Assembly (NCBI GenBank): GCA_027035445.1
Contig: JALVUT010000017.1
Span: 1 to 5,255 of the forward strand
Direction: 5' to 3'
Length of the DNA: 5,255 bases
From: Thermococcus sp.
GTDB lineage: Archaea; Methanobacteriota_B; Thermococci; Thermococcales; Thermococcaceae
Position numbers and translations under genes: made by a program. Numbering within the stretch: the first letter of the stretch is position 1; every line of letters begins with the position of its first letter. Below are positions 1 through 5,178 of the stretch, in pieces. Under the pieces are notes generated by a model, which saw only the letters and a program-made list of their open reading frames with translations, was not told the DNA's origin and made no database searches.

Positions 1-1177
1 TGGTCTCCCCCGGAAGGCCGAAGATAAGATTTATTCCCGGAAGAAGCCAAGGCATCCCATTCGGCCCCCTCTCTCCACCGACACTGTTGAGTATTTTAAC
101 AGCTTCATAGGCCTCTTCTGCCGTTGCGTTCAGATTGTTGAGCTTTGCAACCCTCGGATCGGCACTCTCAAGGCCGAATGCCACGACGTTCCCGGGGGTT
201 CCATACTCCATTAGCGCTTTGGCTATCCTTACGGCCTCCTCCGGATAGTTGGCTATGACGGCCGGGTTGGCGTTGTCCACATGGAGGGTCTTCACCTCCG
301 GCGCAACTTCTCTTATGCCGCGAAAGAGCCTCTCTATCGCACCGGGGTTAGGAACCGGAACCCGATCAGCCGGTTTCGCCATGTATGAGAATATACAACT
401 CTGCCGCCCCACCCTGAAGTGTCTGACACCGAGTCCATAAAGTGCCCGGACTTCAGCAACGACATCTTTAATCGGCCTGTCCTCGACAGCACGGTAACGA
501 ACGGGCTCGGTGCAGAAGGAGCAGCCCCCAATACCCATCGCTTTTGGGCAACCACGCTGGGTCTCTATTTCCACAATAACGAAGTCAGGATAGTCCGGAA
601 ACTGCACCACAACCTCCGCACCGAGGATGGCATAGTCACGCAACTCCCCGTAAGTCCTGAATCTAAAGGGATCGACATCCCCTGGATTTCTCAGGTAGTC
701 ATAAAGAAAGGCCTCAAGGTCACCATAGACAACGTGATTAAAGATGGATTGAGCCAGCGAAAACTCACGGGACGTTATCATTGTCCCACCTGCGTGGGCG
801 GAGCCCATAAAAGCCGGACCCCCGAGGACTTTAACCCCTTCAAATGGTCTGAGGAACTTCGCGATCTCCTCCACCTGGGAAGGAACCGCCGATAGGTATT
901 TACCCGGAGTATGAAGACCTCCGATGTACACGATAACGTCCGCCTTTTTGAGGATTCTCCATGTGTCCCGAAAGTTGGGGGTCTTGTTCCTAGTGCGTAT
1001 CCCATCCTCTCCTTCAAACGTTGCCCGAAGGTCGTCTACTGTCAGATAAAATACCTTGGCATCCCTCCTAGCCTTCCTTACCGCCCCGTAAGCATACCTG
1101 GGGTATATACCGAGGTATGGAGGGACCCCCAAACCGGCAGGCTCGTCCGTGTAACCATCCACAATGGCCACTATCAT
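1..1177 (-). CDS. Uncharacterised radical SAM protein (COG1031-like), C-terminus beyond window
   Basis: The frame is open from the ATG at 1177 to the left edge (392 residues); an in-frame TGA lies just upstream and no other start codon follows it closely. Residues 1-130 look like a Rossmann or B12-binding-like domain, with strands at DVIVYIGG (80-87) and VKVLGGPA (115-122). The radical SAM core follows: RGCPKAMGIGGCSFCTEP carries C210, C219 and C222, which would hold the 4Fe-4S cluster that cleaves S-adenosylmethionine. A fourth cysteine is C261 (GRQSC), and GLES (335-338) and GINLIFGLPGET (381-392) are typical later core motifs. I recall this family as archaeal radical SAM enzymes with a C-terminal helix-hairpin-helix; that part is not visible here. 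The substrate is unknown. The cysteine spacing CX8CX2C differs from the usual CX3CX2C. The gene follows rsmA on the same strand but seems to have its own promoter and no convincing ribosome binding site. Radical SAM call is firm; family assignment is from memory. Confidence 0.88.
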   Translation of the reverse strand, partial: MIVAIVDGYTDEPAGLGVPPYLGIYPRYAYGAVRKARRDAKVFYLTVDDLRATFEGEDGIRTRNKTPNFRDTWRILKKADVIVYIGGLHTPGKYLSAVPSQVEEIAKFLRPFEGVKVLGGPAFMGSAHAGGTMITSREFSLAQSIFNHVVYGDLEAFLYDYLRNPGDVDPFRFRTYGELRDYAILGAEVVVQFPDYPDFVIVEIETQRGCPKAMGIGGCSFCTEPVRYRAVEDRPIKDVVAEVRALYGLGVRHFRVGRQSCIFSYMAKPADRVPVPNPGAIERLFRGIREVAPEVKTLHVDNANPAVIANYPEEAVRIAKALMEYGTPGNVVAFGLESADPRVAKLNNLNATAEEAYEAVKILNSVGGERGPNGMPWLLPGINLIFGLPGET

Positions 1178-1199
1178 GGTAGCACATCACTTCAGAGGG

Positions 1200-1207
1200 T
1201 TTAAAAA
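1200..1207 (-). promoter_or_regulatory. TATA-like box for the radical SAM gene, probably leaderless
   Basis: On the minus strand the sequence reads TTTTTAAA, centred about 26 bases before the ATG at 1177. At the usual archaeal TATA-to-start distance the transcript would begin at about 1176, on the start codon. There is no good Shine-Dalgarno sequence before the ATG (only a weak GTGAT about 9 bases away), which fits a leaderless mRNA. The 106-base gap from 1178 to 1283 holds this box and no other gene that I can see. It also holds only short T runs and no strong hairpin terminator for rsmA. Confidence 0.5.
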
Positions 1208-1283
1208 GGTAAGGGGAGACGGATGTAAAAGGGATATTCGAGAGACACAGGGAGGATCTCACAAAGAAGGCACTATCAAAAGC

Positions 1284-2132
1284 TCAAGGAACTCCCGGAC
1301 CCCCTTGACAAGTCTTGATAACCCCTATCCCTCTAAGTGCCTCTTCAATCTCCAGCATGTCCTCCGGGGAGAGCGAGAACACCCTCTTCCCCGCATGGGG
1401 GACAGTTAAGAGTGCAGACCTAACTCTCCTGAATTCCGCCTTATCCATGCCAAACATGTGATATGACTTCTTCAATGCAGCGCGGACGGTACTCCGCCTG
1501 TGCTGGAAGAGGGCCCTCACAAGGTTTTCATTGAGGTCCACCTTCTCACCCTCAGGTTTTGGCTCCATAACTACCACCGCTGAATCCACCTTCGGTCGCG
1601 GCCAAAACGCGCCCCTGCCAATACGTTCAACTATCTCCGCGGTGGCCTTTGACCGAACCATCAGGGAAAGGCGGGAATAATTTCTATCACCAGGTTTTGC
1701 CACAATTCTCTCTGCGAATTCGAGCTGATATATCAAAACCGCCTTTTCAAACCCGTGTCTCAGAAAACGGAAGGTTATTGGGGAGGAGATCTGGTATGGA
1801 AGGTTGGAGACCACTTTGTTGAACTCTGGAAACTCGACGGTTAAGGCATCCCCCTCAATGATCTCCACGTTGGGCCAGCTGTACTCCCTTCGCAGGATGC
1901 CAACCAGCCGGGGATCCTTTTCGATGGCGTAGACTTTGCCGGCGGCCCTGCTAAGAGCGTCGGTTAAGACACCCAGCCCCGGACCTATCTCCAGGACCAC
2001 GTCCTCCCCCGTGAGCTCCGCCCGTTCCACATTCCTTTCCACGATATCCGGCACTACCAAGAAGTTCTGTCCAAGTTCATAATCGGATTTGAGATGGTAT
2101 TTAGAAATAAGTGAGAAAAGGCGTTCCCTCAT
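1284..2132 (-). CDS. rsmA: 16S rRNA (adenine-N6,N6)-dimethyltransferase RsmA/KsgA/Dim1
   Basis: This enzyme transfers four methyl groups from S-adenosylmethionine to two adjacent adenosines in the 3'-terminal helix 45 of 16S rRNA, a late step of small-subunit maturation. The 282-residue product shows the family signatures in order: GQNFL (21-25), the SAM-binding loop EIGPGLG (48-54), the acidic ribose-binding EKD (71-73), GDA (94-96), the catalytic NLPY (110-113) followed by QISSP, FWPRPKVDS (176-184), and FQHRRSTVR (209-217) in the rRNA-contacting C-terminal domain. Length is near the archaeal norm, with a short tail (about residues 270-282) that may be lineage-specific. Its ATG overlaps the stop of the DUF655 gene by 4 bases (ATGA), so translation is probably coupled and the start is well fixed. 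It is the last gene of the coupled pair. Confidence 0.96.
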   Translation of the reverse strand: MRERLFSLISKYHLKSDYELGQNFLVVPDIVERNVERAELTGEDVVLEIGPGLGVLTDALSRAAGKVYAIEKDPRLVGILRREYSWPNVEIIEGDALTVEFPEFNKVVSNLPYQISSPITFRFLRHGFEKAVLIYQLEFAERIVAKPGDRNYSRLSLMVRSKATAEIVERIGRGAFWPRPKVDSAVVVMEPKPEGEKVDLNENLVRALFQHRRSTVRAALKKSYHMFGMDKAEFRRVRSALLTVPHAGKRVFSLSPEDMLEIEEALRGIGVIKTCQGGPGVP

Positions 2133-2749
2133 ACGTTGAAGATCCTCCTGTGTCCCACGAACAGTCTGTAGCGGTCCTTGCCTGTTATCTCGTCCACAAC
2201 CCGTTTGGCCATCATTTTAGCCGGGTCAGGCAGGCCTTTCACCCTCTCCTTTAGTTCTTCAAAGCTCTTAAACTGCTCTTTCCTGCGCTCTTCAAGTATC
2301 TCCCACATGTGCTTCTTCCCGATACCCGGGAGCAACTCCAGACTGTGCAGTCTGTTGGTCACAGGGGGTGCCAGGTTGAAAAACTTGACAAAGCGCTCTT
2401 CATTGTTTTTTATGATCTCCTCAACAACATACGGAAGCTCGGCCTTGGCGGTTGCAGTAAGTTCATCATATGAAATTTTCCGGTTTATCATAAGGATTTT
2501 GTCGCGTGGGCCCTTTCCGATGAATATCCTCTCATAGAGCATTAAATCGGTCTTAGGCGCCACCTCCAGGAGTGTGAAGGCCTTCTCACCGATTACCTGG
2601 GCCACAGGTTTTCCGGTTCTCCTTCCTGTCTTCAGGTCAGTGAATCCCTCCGGGAGGTAGTCCAGTATGTATGCGTACTCCTCATACTCAAGGTTCCGCC
2701 GTTTCTTCTCGATGCTCTCCCTATAAGAGTGCCTTCTATAGTGATCCAT
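2129..2749 (-). CDS. DUF655 family protein (COG1491): predicted OB-fold nucleic-acid-binding protein with HhH
   Basis: This 206-residue basic protein belongs, from recalled family features, to the archaeal DUF655 family, whose molecular function is not known. The N-terminal 20 residues are strongly charged (SYRESIEKKRR). EEYAYILDYLPEG (23-35) opens the probable OB-fold beta region, which continues through the ERIFIGKGPRDKI stretch (73-85). The C-terminal half has a helix-hairpin-helix-like segment, LHSLELLPGIGKKHMWEIL (134-152), with the glycine hairpin LPGIG at 140-144, then a second basic helical region containing FKSFEELKERV (160-170). Together they suggest RNA or DNA binding. The ATG at 2749 has a close purine-rich ribosome binding site (GGGGGAGAG) and its own TATA box. 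It sits between rpoF and rsmA, and its stop overlaps the rsmA start (ATGA). This arrangement, which I recall as common in euryarchaea, suggests a role in ribosome assembly or transcription-translation; that is inference. Confidence 0.9.
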   Translation of the reverse strand: MDHYRRHSYRESIEKKRRNLEYEEYAYILDYLPEGFTDLKTGRRTGKPVAQVIGEKAFTLLEVAPKTDLMLYERIFIGKGPRDKILMINRKISYDELTATAKAELPYVVEEIIKNNEERFVKFFNLAPPVTNRLHSLELLPGIGKKHMWEILEERRKEQFKSFEELKERVKGLPDPAKMMAKRVVDEITGKDRYRLFVGHRRIFNV

Positions 2750-2781
2750 TTTCTCTCCCCCAAGATTATACTAATTCAGAG

Positions 2782-2789
2782 TTTTTATA
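2782..2789 (-). promoter_or_regulatory. TATA-like box and short leader for the DUF655-rsmA unit
   Basis: The minus strand reads TATAAAAA here. The predicted transcript start is near 2758-2760, giving a leader of about 10 bases. The leader includes the purine-rich ribosome binding site GGGGGAGAG (about 2753-2761), which ends 3 bases before the ATG at 2749. Such short leaders are usual in Thermococcales. It would let DUF655 and rsmA be transcribed separately from rpl21e-rpoF. Confidence 0.5.
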
Positions 2790-2799
2790 CTTTGTTGAG

Positions 2800-2814
2800 A
2801 AAAAGGGAAAGGGG
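2800..2814 (-). terminator. Possible oligo-T terminator after rpoF
   Basis: Directly after the rpoF stop the minus strand runs CCCC-TTT-CCC-TTTTT with no hairpin. Archaeal RNA polymerase can terminate at plain T tracts, and this one lies between the rpoF stop and the TATA box for DUF655. The T5 run is short, so read-through into DUF655 is quite possible. Confidence 0.3.
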
Positions 2815-2815
2815 A

Positions 2816-3184
2816 TCACTCCCGATAATCATCGAGAAGCCTTATAATCTCCTCGGCCTCTTCGGGAGTCGGAGTATAGTCCTCCTTGGAGAATATGATG
2901 CGGATGTCAAAATAATCCTCCGGCATCAAGTCAACAAGTTTTGCGGCAAGGCGCTCGTCAAGCCAGTCAAAGAGCCCGGTGAGTTTTTCTTTGAGCTCCA
3001 TTGCCTGCTCCGGCCGGAGCTTCACAAAGCGCTCCGCATGTTCAAGGCTAATCCTGGCCTCATAAAACATCGGCTCCTCGGGGTTTTCTTCAAGGCCCTC
3101 TGCCCTGCGCTTTTCGAGGAGTTCCTTTGCCTCCGCTATGGTGAGATATTTCTCCTCAAGCTTCTTCCGACTTATCATCCTCAT
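2816..3184 (-). CDS. rpoF: DNA-directed RNA polymerase subunit F (Rpo4, Rpb4 homologue)
   Basis: Subunit F pairs with subunit E (Rpo7) to form the stalk of archaeal RNA polymerase, which helps open-complex formation, binds the emerging RNA and aids processivity. The 122 residues are almost all helical and charged. They begin with a tip-association segment (about residues 9-30, with [12 protein letters not shown]) and end with the HRDC-like bundle (about 60-122, including [13 protein letters not shown] and [14 protein letters not shown]), as in the family. The longest reading starts at 3184, where ATGA overlaps the L21e stop by 4 bases. A second ATG two codons later (3178) is better spaced from the purine stretch GAAGGG in the end of rpl21e, and I recall Pyrococcus homologues beginning at the equivalent methionine, so the real start may be 3178 (120 residues). 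It is coupled to rpl21e in either case. Confidence 0.95.
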   Translation of the reverse strand: MRMISRKKLEEKYLTIAEAKELLEKRRAEGLEENPEEPMFYEARISLEHAERFVKLRPEQAMELKEKLTGLFDWLDERLAAKLVDLMPEDYFDIRIIFSKEDYTPTPEEAEEIIRLLDDYRE

Positions 3185-3477
3185 CCCTTCTGAAGCCTGA
3201 GATGAACAGGGTGGACAAAGAACGTCTTGAGTTTGCCACCATCCTTTATCTGAACTACATAGGCATCCCCGCGTTTGCCGATGACGGTTCCCGTCTTTCC
3301 ATGGAACCTCGGATCGGGCATCCCCCTGTGGTAACTGGGCTCAATGACTATATGAACCCTCTGGCCGACCTCGAAGTCCCGTAGGAACCTGGTAAGCGGG
3401 GGAATGCCCCTCCTCCTGGGCTCCTTGCTGAGCTTACCACGGGTCTTCCTCTTAAAGCTGTGTGCCTTTTTGACCAT
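3181..3477 (-). CDS. rpl21e: Large-subunit ribosomal protein L21e
   Basis: L21e is an archaeal and eukaryotic protein of the large ribosomal subunit. The 98-residue product opens with the very basic tail [18 protein letters not shown] and continues with [43 protein letters not shown] (an SH3-like beta barrel, about residues 35-75) and [11 protein letters not shown] at the end; length matches the family. The frame could be extended three codons upstream to a GTG at 3486, but that GTG is itself part of the GAGGTGA ribosome binding site (3483-3489), which stands 5 bases before the ATG at 3477. I therefore take 3477 as the start. The stop overlaps the rpoF start. Upstream is a leader of roughly 105 bases with possible structure, after pus10. 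Confidence 0.97.
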   Translation of the reverse strand: MVKKAHSFKRKTRGKLSKEPRRRGIPPLTRFLRDFEVGQRVHIVIEPSYHRGMPDPRFHGKTGTVIGKRGDAYVVQIKDGGKLKTFFVHPVHLRLQKG

Positions 3478-3482
3478 TTCAA

Positions 3483-3489
3483 TCACCTC
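3483..3489 (-). promoter_or_regulatory. Ribosome binding site of rpl21e (decides the start)
   Basis: The minus strand reads GAGGTGA, a near-perfect match to the anti-Shine-Dalgarno end of archaeal 16S rRNA, 5 bases before the ATG at 3477. It overlaps and rules out the in-frame GTG at 3486 as the initiator. Confidence 0.85.
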
Positions 3490-3582
3490 ACGGCCTTTTA
3501 TCCATCCCGCGATTAAGCGAAGAGGGCTGCAGCATACTTAATGGCCGTATTTCCGGCATGCAAACTAAGCCTGTTATGGCTC
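3490..3582 (-). other. Long, possibly structured 5' leader of rpl21e
   Basis: This is the rest of the gap between pus10 and rpl21e. If the TATA box at 3606-3613 is used, it is transcribed as a leader of about 105 bases, long for Thermococcales. Seen in the minus-strand RNA: GAGCC at the predicted 5' end (3582-3578) pairs with GGCUU around the 6-base loop AUAACA. GCCG (3557-3554) pairs with CGGC (3547-3544) around GAAAUA, flanked by GCAU/AUGC (3561-3558 with 3535-3532). UACGGCC (3549-3543) can instead pair with GGCCGUG (3495-3489), whose last base is the first base of the ribosome binding site. No open reading frame, C/D box pair or tRNA-like fold is evident. A weak alternative TATA-like CTTAATC lies at 3512-3518 and would give a short leader instead. 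Confidence 0.35.
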
Positions 3583-3605
3583 CGTAACCCAATCAGAAGG
3601 AAGCG

Positions 3606-3613
3606 TTTATAAA
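3606..3613 (-). promoter_or_regulatory. TATA box for the rpl21e-rpoF unit
   Basis: TTTATAAA is a strong archaeal TATA match immediately after the pus10 stop. It is palindromic, but the minus orientation is favoured because the upstream GAAAAC resembles the purine-rich BRE element and the genes downstream lie on that strand. The predicted transcript start is about 3582. Confidence 0.55.
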
Positions 3614-3617
3614 GTTT

Positions 3618-4778
3618 TCAGTCGTCGAGGATGTTTAACACATCGAGGCTCTTGCACACCGCTGGCCTGCCGAGGATATCACTCACGGACGGGCTCGTCC
3701 GCCCCCCGTCACCCGATACGAGCTCTTTGATGTAGAGACCCCCATCGGTTATAAGTCTCAGCTCAAAGTGAGTCCCGTCCACCCACCTTGCCTCGGCCAG
3801 ATACACCTTTTTTATCCGGATTTTATCCGCCCGTGAATGCTTTACACGATGCGGAGTTCTCTGTCGGATTTCGGCACCCTCCAGCCTTTTTGCGACCTTT
3901 TTGACTTCTTCTGGACTTATGCCCCCCTCAACAAAAACTGTGGCCAGATACTCCTTTCGGTGGCTGCCTGTCAGGACCTCTCCCTCGTTCCCTCCATCCA
4001 CAAAACGCACGTCCAGAACCTCAACCTTTCCGCTGGAGTTTATTTCATCAACTGCGGACTCAAGGTCAATGCCCCTCCTTCGCGGGTTTTTTATCTCAAG
4101 GATGAACGGCCTTCCATCGCCGAGCATTCTGACATCAGCATCCTCCCGACCTGCCCCTTTAAACACACATTTCCCGCCGGTCTCACGCGAGAAGGGTCTG
4201 CAGATTATTGAAGCGACGCTCTCCCTGTATCCCCTCAACGGAGTCTGCGGGATCCCCCTCACAAGCTTTCTGTAGCGGCCGTAGACATATATCGGTCTGA
4301 TCTGGAGCTCAACGGTCATCCTGAACGGGTTAACTATAAGGATCAGATCCGCATCCTTTGAAGGTTCCTTTCTCAGCTTTTCACTCAGGAGCTTCCCAAC
4401 TTCCCGGTTGAACTCGGTTTTTATGCTCTCACCTGCGTCTATACTGTACTCTTCCCATAGGGAGCGTTCCCTCTCAAGTATTTTGGATGGAAACCTGGAA
4501 CCCACCCAGAACGTTGAAAACTCAATGTTCTGGACTTTTTTCCGACAGAGGTCCACAATGTCGGGGAGTTTACCGAAGATACCTCCGCAGACTTCGCACG
4601 TTCCGCCCTCTTGTAACGGGGACAGCCCCTGATACTGCCGTTCCATCCTAAGCACCAAACGGATTGCCCTGCCCCTCTCCTCGTTGGTACCCCTACCAAG
4701 TCTGGCGAAAAGCCTCCCAAGGCAGTGGTCACACAGCTGGTGCTTCTCAAGAACCGTACCTGCAGTCTCCAGGATCAT
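3618..4778 (-). CDS. pus10: tRNA pseudouridine synthase Pus10
   Basis: Pus10 isomerises uridine to pseudouridine at positions 54 and/or 55 in the T-arm of archaeal tRNA. The 386-residue product shows the archaeal layout. An N-terminal zinc-binding and THUMP-containing accessory domain has cysteine pairs CDHC (C16, C19) and CEVCGG (C61, C64). The C-terminal catalytic domain has GREDADVRMLG (210-220), in which D213 aligns with the catalytic Asp of the GRxD motif of other pseudouridine synthases. It is followed by RPFILEIKNPR (223-233), the RTPHRVKHSRAD segment (307-318) and the C-terminal GDGGRTSPSVSDILG (356-370). Length matches the family and no key residue is missing. The ATG at 4778 has a ribosome binding site, AGGTGA (4783-4788), 4 bases upstream. 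It is transcribed divergently from the HTH/zinc-ribbon gene and lies upstream of rpl21e. Confidence 0.95.
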   Translation of the reverse strand: MILETAGTVLEKHQLCDHCLGRLFARLGRGTNEERGRAIRLVLRMERQYQGLSPLQEGGTCEVCGGIFGKLPDIVDLCRKKVQNIEFSTFWVGSRFPSKILERERSLWEEYSIDAGESIKTEFNREVGKLLSEKLRKEPSKDADLILIVNPFRMTVELQIRPIYVYGRYRKLVRGIPQTPLRGYRESVASIICRPFSRETGGKCVFKGAGREDADVRMLGDGRPFILEIKNPRRRGIDLESAVDEINSSGKVEVLDVRFVDGGNEGEVLTGSHRKEYLATVFVEGGISPEEVKKVAKRLEGAEIRQRTPHRVKHSRADKIRIKKVYLAEARWVDGTHFELRLITDGGLYIKELVSGDGGRTSPSVSDILGRPAVCKSLDVLNILDD

Positions 4779-4782
4779 GCTC

Positions 4783-4788
4783 TCACCT
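4783..4788 (-). promoter_or_regulatory. Ribosome binding site of pus10
   Basis: AGGTGA on the minus strand, 4 bases before the ATG at 4778. It implies that pus10 mRNA has a leader, which argues against the nearby TATA-like element at 4799-4807 being its promoter, since that would start transcription at about 4775. Confidence 0.7.
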
Positions 4789-4799
4789 GAGCCTTAGGT

Positions 4800-4807
4800 T
4801 TTTATAT
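4800..4807 (+). promoter_or_regulatory. TATA box for the HTH/zinc-ribbon gene (leaderless)
   Basis: TTTTATAT on the plus strand. The predicted transcript start is about 4831, at the ATG-ATG pair at 4829-4834. No Shine-Dalgarno sequence precedes the start (the upstream bases are CCAAACCCTGACG), so a leaderless mRNA is likely. Read on the other strand the same bases give ATATAAAAA, but the spacing to pus10 does not suit its ribosome binding site. Confidence 0.5.
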
Positions 4808-4828
4808 CCCTCCCACCAAACCCTGACG

Positions 4829-5122
4829 ATGATGACTCGCAGGGCACGCATAATAAAGCTTTTGGAGGAGATGGATTATTCACCAAGCGAACTGACCCTA
4901 GTGCTGGGACTCCGGGGCAGGGGGGCAAAGAAGACGATCCTGGAAGATCTCCGCACGATTCAAAGAACGGTGAAGAGGGAAGGAAAAACTCTCATGATAA
5001 GGCCCGCAGAATGCAGGAAGTGCGGGTTTGTTTTTAAACCCGAGATAAAGGTTCCCGGTAGGTGCCCCCGATGCAAATCTGAATGGATTGAGGAGCCGAG
5101 GTTTAGGATAGGGCCCAGATGA
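4829..5122 (+). CDS. Predicted HTH regulator fused to a zinc ribbon (COG3357-like)
   Basis: This 97-residue protein joins two small domains. Residues 3-48 resemble a winged or simple helix-turn-helix (RARIIKLLEEMDYSPSEL, then a second helical stretch around AKKTILEDLRTIQR at 33-46). Residues 60-85 form a zinc ribbon with C62-x2-C65 and C79-x2-C82, followed by the conserved-looking tail SEWIEEPRFR (84-93). From memory this is an archaeal family annotated as a predicted transcriptional regulator; target and function are unknown, and the zinc ribbon could also bind RNA or a protein. Two adjacent ATGs (4829 and 4832) are possible starts, and the leaderless promoter does not separate them. A longer in-frame extension back to 4664 was rejected because it lies entirely over the pus10 coding region and promoter. 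It is divergent from pus10, so control of pus10 is possible but unproven. Confidence 0.85.
   Translation: MMTRRARIIKLLEEMDYSPSELTLVLGLRGRGAKKTILEDLRTIQRTVKREGKTLMIRPAECRKCGFVFKPEIKVPGRCPRCKSEWIEEPRFRIGPR
4850..4857 (-). promoter_or_regulatory. Candidate TATA box for pus10 inside the divergent gene
   Basis: The minus strand reads TTTATTAT here, within codons 8-10 of the HTH/zinc-ribbon gene. Standard spacing gives a transcript start near 4826 and a leader of about 48 bases that includes the AGGTGA site. It is the best candidate I see for a pus10 promoter compatible with that site, but an AT-rich match within a coding sequence is weak evidence. Confidence 0.25.
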
Positions 5123-5138
5123 TGAACTCAAGCCAAGG

Positions 5139-5146
5139 TTTATATT
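5139..5146 (+). promoter_or_regulatory. TATA box upstream of the gatD-like gene
   Basis: TTTATATT in the 56-base gap between the HTH/zinc-ribbon stop and the next ATG. The predicted transcript start is about 5165-5170, giving a short leader of some 10-15 bases. The gene therefore probably has its own promoter rather than relying only on read-through. Confidence 0.55.
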
Positions 5147-5166
5147 AATGGCCCCCAACTATGGCC

Positions 5167-5174
5167 GGAGGGAG
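5167..5174 (+). promoter_or_regulatory. Ribosome binding site of the gatD-like gene
   Basis: GGAGGGAG, 4 bases before the ATG at 5179. It fixes the start despite an out-of-frame ATG at 5161 and an earlier one at 5148. Confidence 0.7.
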
Positions 5175-5178
5175 TTGC

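Noticed and set aside
419..895. 158-codon open frame on the plus strand
   Set aside because: It lies wholly antisense to the radical SAM gene, whose frame has clear family motifs. It shows no recognisable domain and is a by-product of codon bias.
2729..3193. 154-codon plus-strand frame antisense to rpoF and across the rpoF-DUF655 gap
   Set aside because: The minus strand has a certain gene (rpoF) and promoter signals there. The plus-strand product has no recognisable motif and no ribosome binding site.
3484..3486. GTG start three codons upstream in rpl21e
   Set aside because: The GTG is inside the GAGGTGA ribosome binding site of the ATG at 3477, and homologues begin with MVKKAHS.
3490..3617. 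tRNA or other structured RNA gene in the pus10-rpl21e gap
   Set aside because: I could not draw a cloverleaf, a C/D pair, or an H/ACA hairpin with a terminal ACA. Only short hairpins are present, so it is kept as a leader hypothesis.
3837..4275. Two overlapping 124-codon plus-strand frames within pus10
   Set aside because: Both are antisense to the catalytic domain of pus10 and lack initiation signals or similarity to anything I know.
4664..4828. N-terminal extension of the HTH/zinc-ribbon frame back to 4664
   Set aside because: It would run antisense through the start of pus10 and through the TATA box at 4800-4807. The domain begins naturally at the ATG pair at 4829/4832.
4823..4835. CTGA-CGA-TGATGA, resembling the D'-C' part of an archaeal C/D guide RNA
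   Set aside because: There is no box C about 12 bases upstream and no box D about 12 bases downstream, so no complete guide RNA can be drawn. The TGATGA is part of the double ATG start.
5117..5124. GATGATGA resembling box C of a C/D RNA at the end of the HTH/zinc-ribbon gene
   Set aside because: No CTGA box follows within the expected distance. The match comes from the final codons and stop.
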